Origin: Ammoniphilus resinae
GTDB taxonomy: Bacteria; Bacillota; Bacilli; Aneurinibacillales; RAOX-1
DNA: 64,000 bases
Direction of reading: 5' to 3'
Assembly (NCBI RefSeq): GCF_017873965.1
Contig: NZ_JAGGKT010000008.1
Location: 124,001-188,000 of the forward strand
Shown: positions 43,581-51,949 of the stretch, in pieces
Numbering within the stretch: the stretch's first letter is position 1
Layout of the letters: each line of letters begins with the position of its first letter
Made by a program: the position numbers and the translations under genes
The notes under the pieces: generated by a model
Database searches by the model: none
Seen by the model: the letters and a program-made list of their open reading frames with translations, nothing else
What the model was told of the DNA's origin: nothing

Positions 43581-44177
43581 TTCGCTCAGATGTGTCGTAT
43601 CATTCACCGTATGAATCATCCAGGCCTCTTTCTCAAAGATCAGATGATTAAACGCTGTATTCCCCATCTTTGTTATCCCTGTTCCATGTACACCGTTGCT
43701 ATACAAATGCAGCACCGCATTAATGAAGCCTCCATGACTAACCACAGCTATGTGCTGTCCTCTGTATTTTTCGGCTAACCGCTGCAGCTCTCTGTTTCCT
43801 CTGGCTTTCAGCTCCTCTAGCGTTTCAATCCCATAGTTTGCATCTAGAACCTTCCCTTTTTGGTGGTCCGGAAACTTGGCTTGAATCTGATCAAAGGTCA
43901 TACCCTCCCACTCGCCGTAACAACGCTCCCGAAGCTCTTTAGAGATGGTAAATACACTTGAGGTATGATATTTATAGATTTCTTCCGCCGTTTTTCTTGC
44001 CCTCTCCAAATCGCTAGAACAGATCACTTGCAGTGGAAGACTTGCCATCCTTTTACCAATCTTCTCCGCTTGCTTCCTACCTATCTCGTTCAACGGAATA
44101 TCAGTATGTCCTTGCAACCTTTGCGATCTGTTCCAATCCGTTTCACCATGCCGTACTAAATAAAAATGGGTAATCAT
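43578..44177 (-). CDS. histidine phosphatase family protein (phosphoglycerate mutase-like)
   Basis: This 199-aa enzyme has the phosphohistidine motif LVRHGETDWN at residues 7-16, the second arginine in CSSDLERARKTAEEI, the acid residue in ELRERCYGEWEG and the second histidine in VVSHGGFINAVL. It is a cofactor-independent-of-glycolysis, PhoE/CobC-type broad-range phosphatase; the substrate is uncertain. B. subtilis has hisJ in this part of the order, but this protein is a different family. It is divergent from rpsD. Confidence 0.9.
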   Translation of the reverse strand: MITHFYLVRHGETDWNRSQRLQGHTDIPLNEIGRKQAEKIGKRMASLPLQVICSSDLERARKTAEEIYKYHTSSVFTISKELRERCYGEWEGMTFDQIQAKFPDHQKGKVLDANYGIETLEELKARGNRELQRLAEKYRGQHIAVVSHGGFINAVLHLYSNGVHGTGITKMGNTAFNHLIFEKEAWMIHTVNDTTHLSE

Positions 44178-44222
44178 ATCAAAGCTCCTTTAATCTGCTA
44201 TTTATCTCTTTATCTTAACATC

Positions 44223-44250
44223 TTGACATCGATTATTAAAATAATATAAT
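44223..44250 (+). promoter_or_regulatory. sigma-A promoter of rpsD
   Basis: TTGACA (44223-44228) and TATAAT (44245-44250) are both perfect, with a 16-nt spacer. Confidence 0.9.
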
Positions 44251-44257
44251 ATAACTT

Positions 44258-44453
44258 ATGTGTGTTTTAGGGTAGCAACGATTTTAGGTAAAAACAGTGA
44301 AACACCCTCTATAGTTTGTTCCCATCGGGACGCGGCTGACTTTCCCCATGGTACATGCTGCGAAAACGCTACCGTTCGAATTGCATGCTGGAAGAGCAAA
44401 CTAATTCACTGGAAGTTAACACCTAAAAATCTAACTAAAAGGAGAAATGATTC
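44258..44453 (+). ncRNA. rpsD 5' leader, probable S4 autoregulatory region
   Basis: About 195 nt separate the rpsD promoter from its start codon. In B. subtilis the rpsD leader is a structured target through which ribosomal protein S4 represses its own synthesis. Position and length fit; GC-rich pairing segments (CCCATCGGGACGCGG and following) are visible, but I could not fold it or confirm the pseudoknot. Confidence 0.6.
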
Positions 44454-45053
44454 ATGTCTCGTTATACAGGACCTCGTCACAAATTAGCTCGTCGTTTAGG
44501 TATTTCCCTTGATGGAACTGGTAAGGATCTTAAGCGTAACTATCCTCCAGGACAGCACGGACAAAACAATCGTCGTAAGTTAAGCGAATATGGAATTCAA
44601 TTACAAGAAAAGCAAAAGCTTCGCCATATGTATGGAATGAACGAAAAGCCATTCCGAAAGCTATTTACTCAAGCAACTAAGATGCCTGGGGTAGCTGGTG
44701 CGAACTTTATGAAATTGCTTGAATCCCGTTTGGACAACCTTGTGTATCGTTTAGGTTTAGCTGCTAGCCGCCCTGCAGCTCGTCAATTAGTCGTTCATGG
44801 TCATGTGACCGTTAATGGAAAGAAAGTAAATGTTCCTTCCTATCGTGTACAACCAGGCGATGTGATTGGTGTTCGCGAGAAGAGCCAAAACCTTGAAATC
44901 ATCAAGGATGCTCTTGCTGCACGCACTTATCTTCCAAACTATCTAAGCTTCAATGATTCAACTTTGGAAGGTACTTATGTTCGTCTTCCAGAACGTGAAG
45001 AAATGAATGCAGAAATTAATGAAACTCTAATCGTTGAGTACTACTCTCGTTAA
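44454..45053 (+). CDS. rpsD: 30S ribosomal protein S4
   Basis: This 199-aa protein is an early-assembly 16S rRNA-binding protein of the small subunit. It starts [20 protein letters not shown] and carries the S4 RNA-binding domain ([20 protein letters not shown] near residues 92-111). It lacks the N-terminal zinc cysteines, so it is the C-minus type common in Bacillus. AAAAGGAG precedes the ATG. It is monocistronic with a strong promoter, leader and terminator. Confidence 0.98.
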   Translation: MSRYTGPRHKLARRLGISLDGTGKDLKRNYPPGQHGQNNRRKLSEYGIQLQEKQKLRHMYGMNEKPFRKLFTQATKMPGVAGANFMKLLESRLDNLVYRLGLAASRPAARQLVVHGHVTVNGKKVNVPSYRVQPGDVIGVREKSQNLEIIKDALAARTYLPNYLSFNDSTLEGTYVRLPEREEMNAEINETLIVEYYSR

Positions 45054-45060
45054 GATGAAG

Positions 45061-45094
45061 AATCGGTCGGCCCTGTGGGCGGCCGATTTTTTTA
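45061..45094 (+). terminator. terminator of rpsD
   Basis: A GC-rich inverted repeat (CGGTCGGCCC against GGGCGGCCG, imperfect) is followed by T7. Confidence 0.85.
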
Positions 45095-45110
45095 TCGGTT
45101 CGCGGATTCC

Positions 45111-45176
45111 CTACTTTGTCCCATCCCCATAGTTCCTCATATGCATGTCATCTTCCACCAGCAAAATGTTCATCAT
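45111..45176 (-). pseudogene. remnant of a response regulator gene (first ~14 codons)
   Basis: In the -1 frame relative to the kinase end, an ATG-ATG with GGAG upstream encodes MMNILLVEDDMHMR, a textbook start of a response-regulator receiver domain (first strand plus acidic pocket). After about 14 codons similarity ends and a stop follows (45111-45113). It overlaps the kinase gene by 29 nt, the arrangement of a coupled kinase-regulator pair in which the regulator comes second. The rest is gone; the rpsD terminator lies only about 20 nt away. Confidence 0.7.
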
Positions 45177-47271
45177 TCTCCATACCCTCCTCCCGTTCAA
45201 ACCACACCGGAATCGTAAAGTAGATGCAAAACCCTATGCAGGGTATATTTTTTGCAGCTATGCTTCCCTGATGTGATCGTACGATTTCTTTGCATATGGA
45301 AAGTCCCAGACCAGAGCCTTTTATCGCATGCTTACTTTCTTTTGAACGGTAAAACCGTTCAAAAATTGCTTCCAGTTCGTTTTCCGGAACTAGTGGGCCA
45401 TTATTCGTAATGCTTACAACAGCCTCCGCTGTTCCTAAATCATGCTCACAAAGCTCCACTTTCATTTCAATTATTCCCTCATCGGGTATAAACTTTTTAG
45501 CATTTGACAAAATATTTACAATGACTTGCTCCATTCGATGGATGTCCATTGATGCAAAAGCTGTGCCTTTTTCTTTTAGCTCCTTATATGTAGGCGACTC
45601 CCAAGTGAATTGGGCGGCACGTTCTAGCATGTCCATCTCATAACAGCTGTATAGGTGATGAAAAAAGGAAGTAATATCAACCTTCTGAAATTGGAAAGAA
45701 GTCAGTTCCGTTTCAAGTTTAGTAAGCTCCACTAAATCATTGATTAATCGTTCCAACAATTCTGTCCGCTCATAAATGCGCTTTGCGTATTTCTTGTAGT
45801 CCTGTTCAACCAACCCATCAGCCACAGCGCTCGAAAGCGCCCGTATTGCGGTGAGAGGGGTTCCTAATTCATGAGAAATACTCGATAAAAGTTGACGGCG
45901 AAACTGCTCGTTTCGGAACAACTGATCATTTATCCTTGACAGTTCCTCATTAGAACGACGAAGCTCAATCGTTCTCTCCTTAATTTTTTGTTCCAGTGTT
46001 TCATTGGCAACAATTAATTCAACTGACAGACGCTCGGCCTTTTCTGCTGTATGGGAGAATTTTAAGGATAAATGGATAGATTGCGAGAACAATAGAATGA
46101 GTAGCCCATATGGAGCAAAATCCCCATATGGAATGAGATGATTATAAAATAAAATATCTGCAATGATTGCTGTGGAAAAGAAAATAAACCCAACCATATT
46201 AATAATGGAATCTATTTTCCTTTTTAGGGCAGTCCTCAGGAAAATAATAAGCAAAACAGTCAAGACTGGGGCAATCACCAATAATTGATAAGGAAGCATC
46301 AAATGAGTATAGATTCTCGCAGGTGCTAACAGGATAAGAAGGATCAAACTGGAATGAATGACAGCGGATATTTTAACCATCAGACCTTTCATATCCAAGT
46401 ACTCTTTATAGACAAATATGGTCAGCATGTGCATCCCCACGAAAATCGATCCATATTCTAACTTCACGGCCCATTCCCAGGAAAGGCTAGGAAAAAGATT
46501 GAGCAGGACGGCTTCCCCTAATACGGAGGTTCTAACTGCAACAGCAAGACATAGGCCCCCGAAATAAAGTGCAGACAATTCCTTTCTTCTTCCGACATAT
46601 AATCCTAAATGATAGAGTCCCATAACAATTAAACAACCGATAATAAAAACTTCAGAAGCAAAGCTAAACAGTTGTTCCGCTCTGATTTGTTCAGTACTTC
46701 CAAGACGGACTGGTTCCCATATCCCCCCTTTTCGCTGAACAAAATTCGATACCTGCATGACGAGCTCATTGCTACCAGGCTGTGGGACAAAGGTAATGAC
46801 CTTAGGCAAGTTGTAGGGTACCATGGTTTGCAGCGAGGTACCCACTGCCCCATTTACGGCATGAAGTTCTCCATTGATCCACAAACGATAGGAGGTGGCT
46901 ACCCCTCCCACGTAGAGAGCAAGCGGCTGAGAGGGCTCATCAGCGGGAAGAATCATGCGGAGTCGGTAGGTGCCATAACCCATGTTAGAAAGTGGCTGTT
47001 TCTCCGTATTTGCGCTTCTCCAGACGGATGGGACATGCACTTTCAACGGCTTTTCTTGCAAACCGTTTATTTGTTCTGGAGCAACGAGTTGATTCCAATA
47101 AAGATCCCAAACCCCATTCAGATTCACGATCCCTTCTGAGACTTCCCACCCAGATAAATCTATCATCGCTTCAGAAACGTTCTTTTCCTTAGCTATTAGA
47201 GTGGCTTGACTGCACTCAACAAACACCGCGATGAGAAAAACAATCGAAAGCAAGTTACCTAATCTCGACAT
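45148..47271 (-). CDS. 7TMR-DISM sensor histidine kinase
   Basis: This 707-aa membrane kinase has a signal peptide, an extracellular beta-sandwich 7TMR-DISMED2-type domain (about 35-200, GVWDLYWNQL, LYVGGVATSYRLWINGE), seven membrane helices (about 210-400), a coiled coil (LEQKIKERTIELRRSNEELS), HisKA with SSISHELGTPLTAIRAL near 470 and HATPase_c with NILSNAKKFIP and GSGLGLSICKEI. It would sense carbohydrate-like or envelope ligands. The response regulator expected downstream survives only as a fragment, so its present signalling partner is unclear. Confidence 0.93.
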   Translation of the reverse strand: MSRLGNLLSIVFLIAVFVECSQATLIAKEKNVSEAMIDLSGWEVSEGIVNLNGVWDLYWNQLVAPEQINGLQEKPLKVHVPSVWRSANTEKQPLSNMGYGTYRLRMILPADEPSQPLALYVGGVATSYRLWINGELHAVNGAVGTSLQTMVPYNLPKVITFVPQPGSNELVMQVSNFVQRKGGIWEPVRLGSTEQIRAEQLFSFASEVFIIGCLIVMGLYHLGLYVGRRKELSALYFGGLCLAVAVRTSVLGEAVLLNLFPSLSWEWAVKLEYGSIFVGMHMLTIFVYKEYLDMKGLMVKISAVIHSSLILLILLAPARIYTHLMLPYQLLVIAPVLTVLLIIFLRTALKRKIDSIINMVGFIFFSTAIIADILFYNHLIPYGDFAPYGLLILLFSQSIHLSLKFSHTAEKAERLSVELIVANETLEQKIKERTIELRRSNEELSRINDQLFRNEQFRRQLLSSISHELGTPLTAIRALSSAVADGLVEQDYKKYAKRIYERTELLERLINDLVELTKLETELTSFQFQKVDITSFFHHLYSCYEMDMLERAAQFTWESPTYKELKEKGTAFASMDIHRMEQVIVNILSNAKKFIPDEGIIEMKVELCEHDLGTAEAVVSITNNGPLVPENELEAIFERFYRSKESKHAIKGSGLGLSICKEIVRSHQGSIAAKNIPCIGFCIYFTIPVWFEREEGMENDEHFAGGR

Positions 47272-47385
47272 GATTGTAAACTCCTAAAATAATACTATTT
47301 TTCATTCACTTTTTTTTATTTATACTTATAAAATTAATTCTTTTAAAGACAATCAAATCCTTTTCAATCTTCTGTGAAAATTTTA

Positions 47386-47420
47386 CAAAAAAAGCACAGG
47401 CTGACCGCCCGTGCTTTCCA
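47386..47420 (-). terminator. terminator of tyrS
   Basis: AAAGCAC and GTGCTTT with additional GC pairs form a stem; on the minus strand a T7 run follows. Confidence 0.8.
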
Positions 47421-47426
47421 TTTTAC

Positions 47427-48683
47427 TTATTTTACTAAAACCTTAGCAAACTTTCTTTTTCCTACTTGTACAACCATGCCTTCTTGCACAGCAATCTGCG
47501 CATTTACGTCCTCTACCTTTTCTTCGTTAATTCGTACTCCCCCTTGCTGAACCATCCGTCGTCCTTCTCCAGTGGAGGAAGTCAACCCGAGTTCCACAAG
47601 TAACTTCGCAACCCACAACTGTCCATCTATCAGAGATTCGGAAGAGATTTCGACTTCAGGGAGATCGGAAGGCAATGTACGCTGTTGGAAAACCGTTTTA
47701 AAATGCTCTTCAGCCTCCTCCGCCTGCTCCTGCCCGTGAAACATCGTAACAAAGGTTTTTCCCAGATTCATTTTCGCATCCCTTGGATGAATGCTGCCAT
47801 CGGCTAATCCGCTTTTCAATGCAGCTATCTCATCATTGCTAAGGTCCGTCACTAATTCATAGTACTTCAACATCAAGTCATCTGGAACAGACATCGTTTT
47901 TCCATATATCTCGTTAGCCGGTTCATTGATTCCAATGTAATTCCCTAGACTTTTACTCATTTTCTGAACGCCGTCGAGTCCTTCCAGAATCGGCATCATA
48001 ATCGCAATCTGCTGATCTTCACCATATTCCTTTTGCAGCTGTCGTCCCATCAGTAAATTGAATTTTTGATCGGTTCCTCCCAATTCAATATCACTCTTCA
48101 GCGCAACCGAATCATAGCCCTGCATAAGCGGATAGAAAAATTCATGAACACTAATGGGCTGCCCAGACTGGTAACGTTTTGTAAAATCATCTCGTTCCAA
48201 CATCCGAGCCACTGTTACATTTGATGCTAGGCGAACAACATCAGCAAAATCCATTTTTCCTAACCAGCTGCTGTTATAATAAATTTCAATTTTATCCACA
48301 TCCATCACCTTTGCAAATTGTTCTACATAGGTTTTGGCATTCCGTTTTACATCCTCTTCAGTTAATTGCTTGCGGGTTTCTGATTTACCAGTTGGATCAC
48401 CAATCCTCCCGGTGAAATCTCCAATTAACAGTTGAACCTGATGGCCCAATTCCTGAAATTGACGAAGCTTGTGGAGCACTACGGTATGTCCCACATGCAA
48501 ATCAGGTGCAGAAGGGTCCAAGCCTAGTTTCACCTTTAAAGGAATTCCTTCCAAAACCGATTTCTCCAGTTTTTCCACCAATTCTTTTTCCGGAACAATC
48601 TCCGCTGCCCCTCTGCGAATGATCTCCAGCTGCCGCTCCACTTCTTTTTGCTGCTCTACGGTTAGCTCCCTTTTCTTTTCCAT
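47427..48683 (-). CDS. tyrS: tyrosyl-tRNA synthetase
   Basis: This 418-aa class I synthetase charges tRNA-Tyr. The HIGH-type motif reads [10 protein letters not shown] near residue 54, KMSKSLGN near 235, and an S4-like tRNA-binding domain forms the C-terminus ([20 protein letters not shown]). The length is normal for TyrS. Expression is controlled by a T-box leader upstream. Divergent class A PBP follows. Confidence 0.98.
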   Translation of the reverse strand: MEKKRELTVEQQKEVERQLEIIRRGAAEIVPEKELVEKLEKSVLEGIPLKVKLGLDPSAPDLHVGHTVVLHKLRQFQELGHQVQLLIGDFTGRIGDPTGKSETRKQLTEEDVKRNAKTYVEQFAKVMDVDKIEIYYNSSWLGKMDFADVVRLASNVTVARMLERDDFTKRYQSGQPISVHEFFYPLMQGYDSVALKSDIELGGTDQKFNLLMGRQLQKEYGEDQQIAIMMPILEGLDGVQKMSKSLGNYIGINEPANEIYGKTMSVPDDLMLKYYELVTDLSNDEIAALKSGLADGSIHPRDAKMNLGKTFVTMFHGQEQAEEAEEHFKTVFQQRTLPSDLPEVEISSESLIDGQLWVAKLLVELGLTSSTGEGRRMVQQGGVRINEEKVEDVNAQIAVQEGMVVQVGKRKFAKVLVK

Positions 48684-48720
48684 GTCTTATTGAATCACCC
48701 TTCTTATTTTTGTTATTGAA

Positions 48721-48935
48721 AAAACAAAAAAAGCCACTCATCCACATAGGGACGAGAGGCTCTCGCGGTACCACCCTAATTGAAGAATAGAATCCTATTC
48801 TTCCACTTAACAAGTATAACTCAGGGGTGTATTTCTCTTCTATACTCTGAACGGTTTGCACCAACCACCGCTTCTCTGCAACACAAGATATAGAAAATAC
48901 TGAAGACCCTTCATCGTTACATATAAACAATGACA
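48721..48935 (-). promoter_or_regulatory. T-box leader of tyrS
   Basis: On the minus strand the T-box sequence AGGGTGGTACCGCG (48764-48777) precedes a terminator hairpin (about 48732-48761) followed by a T-rich run. Upstream lies the Stem I distal part GGTTGGTGCAAACC and the specifier context GAAATACACCCCTGAG. The specifier codon is TAC (48829-48831), for tyrosine, so uncharged tRNA-Tyr should turn on tyrS. The 5' limit is approximate. Confidence 0.93.
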
Positions 48936-48997
48936 TTACATTATCTTTACCATAAAGCATCGAAAAATGCAACTTTCTCACCTATTATGACGTCTTA

Positions 48998-49006
48998 TGC
49001 TATAAT
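48998..49006 (+). promoter_or_regulatory. extended -10 promoter of the PBP gene
   Basis: TGCTATAAT is a consensus extended -10 element 36 nt before the ATG at 49043; the -35 is weak. Confidence 0.55.
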
Positions 49007-49042
49007 ATGAGAATCATCCGGAACCGTCTTGGGAGGTAATCT

Positions 49043-51898
49043 ATGACTACTAGATATAATAATGAAGACAACCCACCAAAAAAGCGAAAAATAAGTATTT
49101 GGAAAATAGTGAGTCGGATTTTGCAAGTTTCTGTATTGCTAGTTCTTATGGGGGCCTTTTTTGCAGGGGGGGCGGCCACAGGTTATGTTGCCTCACTAGT
49201 AAAAGATGACCCTTTACGCTCGCATGATGAAATTAACGATACCGTATTTTCCAACTACCTAACGGGGTTTGCTTATTTTAATGAAAACACCCCAAAGGAA
49301 GAGCGATTGATTGGACAACTCCGGGCTGAGGAGGATCGTCGACTGGTCACCAAAGATGAGGTCTCAACACATTTGATTAATGCCATTATTGCTACGGAGG
49401 ACAGGCATTTTTATGAACACCGCGGTGTTGATCCATCCGGGATTCTGCGTGCTACCGTACAAGATATTACCGGATCGTCTGTTCAAACAGGGGGCAGCAC
49501 ACTCACTCAACAGTTAATTAAACAAACGCTGCTATCGCCGAAAGTCACCCATGAACGAAAAGCGAAAGAAATATTTTTGGCTTTAAGAATGGAAAGAATG
49601 TTTTCCAAGGATCAAATATTGGAAGCCTACATGAATGAAATGTATTTTGGACAAAGTGCAAACGGCTCCAATATATACGGCGTACAAGCTGCAGCGAAGG
49701 GAATCTTCGGGGTTGATGCGAAGGATTTAAATATTTCACAAGCAGCCTACATAGCGGGCATGCTGCAAGCTCCTTCACGATACATACCATTTGATAAGGA
49801 CGGATTGGCAGCTGGAAAGAAGCGGCAAGAGATTGTTCTTAATAGGATGGAAGAAAATGGATATATTACACGTGAACAATATGAAGAAGCAATCAAGTAT
49901 GATATCGGGACCCACCTCGCCCAAAGCAAGCCAAGAGCTTACAGCCAGTATCCTTTCCTGATGATGGAAATCGAGGAGCGGGCTGCAAGAGTGCTTGTTG
50001 AAAAAGATTTAAGCAAGGACCCAAAGGCGAAGGAATCATTATCACGTGAAGAATACCGTCAATTGGTTGATAACAAACGAAAAGAAATTCTGCGCGGCGG
50101 CTATCATATCTACACGACTATTGATAAAAAGATTTATGAAATGATGACAGAGATTGCAGAAAACCCAGAAAACTTCGGACCAAATCGGACATATAAAGTA
50201 ACGGTTGGATCTGAAGTAAGAGAAATCAAGGATGCCTTAGAAGAAGTAGGGGCTACTTTAATTGACAACCGAACGGGAGCGATCTTGGGATTTATCGGTG
50301 GCCGTGATTTTAAAACCCAACAGGTGAATCACGCTACCCGACCTAGACAGCCAGGATCCGCGATGAAGCCGATTGCAGCCTATGCACCTGCTTTTGAAAA
50401 GGGGCTTCTGCAACCGGGATCAGCGATCGATGATGCGCCGATTGCTTTAGATAATGGGGTCGGCAATCCACCTTTCTATCCTTCAAACTGGAATAATAAA
50501 TTTCAGGGACTGATTACCGTTCGTGAAGCATTGAGGCAATCCTATAATATTCCAGCCATTAAAGCCTACCTCCAAGTGGGTATACCAGAAGCATTGTCTT
50601 ATGTTGAGCAGACTGGAGTTACAACACTGATCACACCAAAGGATAATCCACGAGTGAATGACTACCAGGCAAAAACCGGGGTTATCGGAGGTTTGACACA
50701 AGGACTGACAGTTGAGGAAATTACAAATGCCTATTCTGTCTTCCCGAATCAGGGATCGTTCATGGACGCTTATCTCATTCAAAGGATTGAGAATTCGGAG
50801 GGTGAAAAAATCTTCGAAAATCAAATCTCTCCTACCCAGGTATATTCGGAACAGACGTCTTATCTGATCACGGATATGATGCGAACTGTAGTAAGAAGTG
50901 GTACTGGAGCTTCCTTGCCGAGATTAATTAAGGGAAATCGTGATATCGCTGGAAAAACGGGAACCACCAATGATGATGTGGACTCCTGGTTTGTCGGGTA
51001 CACTCCTGAAGTGACTCTTGGAGTATGGGTCGGTTATGATATCCCCTATACCTTAACCAAGTCATCACCACCGAGACCGATACAAATCTGGGGGAAAGTC
51101 ATGAATGGATTAATTGACTTATATCCCGAGGATTATCCTGAGGATTCCAAGTTTGTACAGCCCTCTGGTGTTGTTCGCAGAGAGATCTGCCGTGTTTCCG
51201 GCAAATTGCCTACAGATCTTTGCCGTGAAGCAGGCACAGTAATAACCGAAGTGTTTAATCAAAACTATGTTCCAACTGAATCCTGCGATGTGCATCAACA
51301 TGCCAAAGTGATTGAATATGATGGCAAAATGTATCTGGCTCAAGATGAAACGCCGGAGGACATGGTGCAAAGCAAGGTTGCCATGAAATCCCCAGATCCA
51401 CTAGTGATTCCAGATCGTCCAAATTCACGAGTAAACTATACTCCATTAGATGCAAAGGATCGCTTGCCAGATCAAAAGGATCCCCGTCAGGATAACGGGA
51501 AAGTACCTGATAAATTATTGAATGTAGAAATAAAAAATGGAAAATTAGTGTGGGGCATACATCCTGAAAATGATGTCGTAGGATACAGGATCTATCGTTC
51601 TATCTTTGGATCACCTTTCGAAAAGGTCGGGGTTGTCTTCCAGTCATCTGATAAAGTGTATGAACTGAAAGAACCCGGCATGTACTATATTACCGCTGTC
51701 GATGTTGTCGGAAAAGAATCTGAACCGACCGATGCCATAGTATACGGGGATGGAGGGGGAACAGGGCCAAACGAACCTTCTGAACCACAAGATGAGAATG
51801 GAGGAGATCCTTTGGATGGGGTACTTCCTCCCGTTTCACCGGAATCCCCCATGGAACCGGGAAATCCGGAAGAGGAATTGACACCACCTAATTTATAG
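49043..51898 (+). CDS. class A penicillin-binding protein (PBP1A family)
   Basis: This 951-aa bifunctional enzyme polymerises and cross-links peptidoglycan. It has a short cytoplasmic tail, a membrane helix (about 23-50), a GT51 glycosyltransferase domain (ATEDRHFYEHRGVDPSGI, GGSTLTQQLIKQTLLS, EAYMNEMYFGQ) and a transpeptidase domain with catalytic serine in PGSAMKP, SYN in RQSYNIPA and AGKTGTTNDD. The C-terminus holds a fibronectin type III-like domain (about 825-895) and a Pro/Glu-rich tail. Its place beside tyrS and acsA is seen in other Bacillaceae. SD is GGGAGG. Confidence 0.95.
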   Translation: MTTRYNNEDNPPKKRKISIWKIVSRILQVSVLLVLMGAFFAGGAATGYVASLVKDDPLRSHDEINDTVFSNYLTGFAYFNENTPKEERLIGQLRAEEDRRLVTKDEVSTHLINAIIATEDRHFYEHRGVDPSGILRATVQDITGSSVQTGGSTLTQQLIKQTLLSPKVTHERKAKEIFLALRMERMFSKDQILEAYMNEMYFGQSANGSNIYGVQAAAKGIFGVDAKDLNISQAAYIAGMLQAPSRYIPFDKDGLAAGKKRQEIVLNRMEENGYITREQYEEAIKYDIGTHLAQSKPRAYSQYPFLMMEIEERAARVLVEKDLSKDPKAKESLSREEYRQLVDNKRKEILRGGYHIYTTIDKKIYEMMTEIAENPENFGPNRTYKVTVGSEVREIKDALEEVGATLIDNRTGAILGFIGGRDFKTQQVNHATRPRQPGSAMKPIAAYAPAFEKGLLQPGSAIDDAPIALDNGVGNPPFYPSNWNNKFQGLITVREALRQSYNIPAIKAYLQVGIPEALSYVEQTGVTTLITPKDNPRVNDYQAKTGVIGGLTQGLTVEEITNAYSVFPNQGSFMDAYLIQRIENSEGEKIFENQISPTQVYSEQTSYLITDMMRTVVRSGTGASLPRLIKGNRDIAGKTGTTNDDVDSWFVGYTPEVTLGVWVGYDIPYTLTKSSPPRPIQIWGKVMNGLIDLYPEDYPEDSKFVQPSGVVRREICRVSGKLPTDLCREAGTVITEVFNQNYVPTESCDVHQHAKVIEYDGKMYLAQDETPEDMVQSKVAMKSPDPLVIPDRPNSRVNYTPLDAKDRLPDQKDPRQDNGKVPDKLLNVEIKNGKLVWGIHPENDVVGYRIYRSIFGSPFEKVGVVFQSSDKVYELKEPGMYYITAVDVVGKESEPTDAIVYGDGGGTGPNEPSEPQDENGGDPLDGVLPPVSPESPMEPGNPEEELTPPNL

Positions 51899-51907
51899 AA
51901 CCAAAAA

Positions 51908-51944
51908 AAGAAAAAGGATCCGATCATTCCGGATCCTTTTTCTT
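51908..51944. terminator. bidirectional terminator between the PBP gene and acsA
   Basis: A perfect 15-bp stem (AAGAAAAAGGATCCG with its complement) closes a 7-nt loop. Confidence 0.92.
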
Positions 51945-51949
51945 ATTGT

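Noticed and set aside
48502-48981. 159-aa minus-strand open frame upstream of tyrS
   Set aside because: It reads through the T-box leader and the start of tyrS in another frame; the RNA element explains the sequence.
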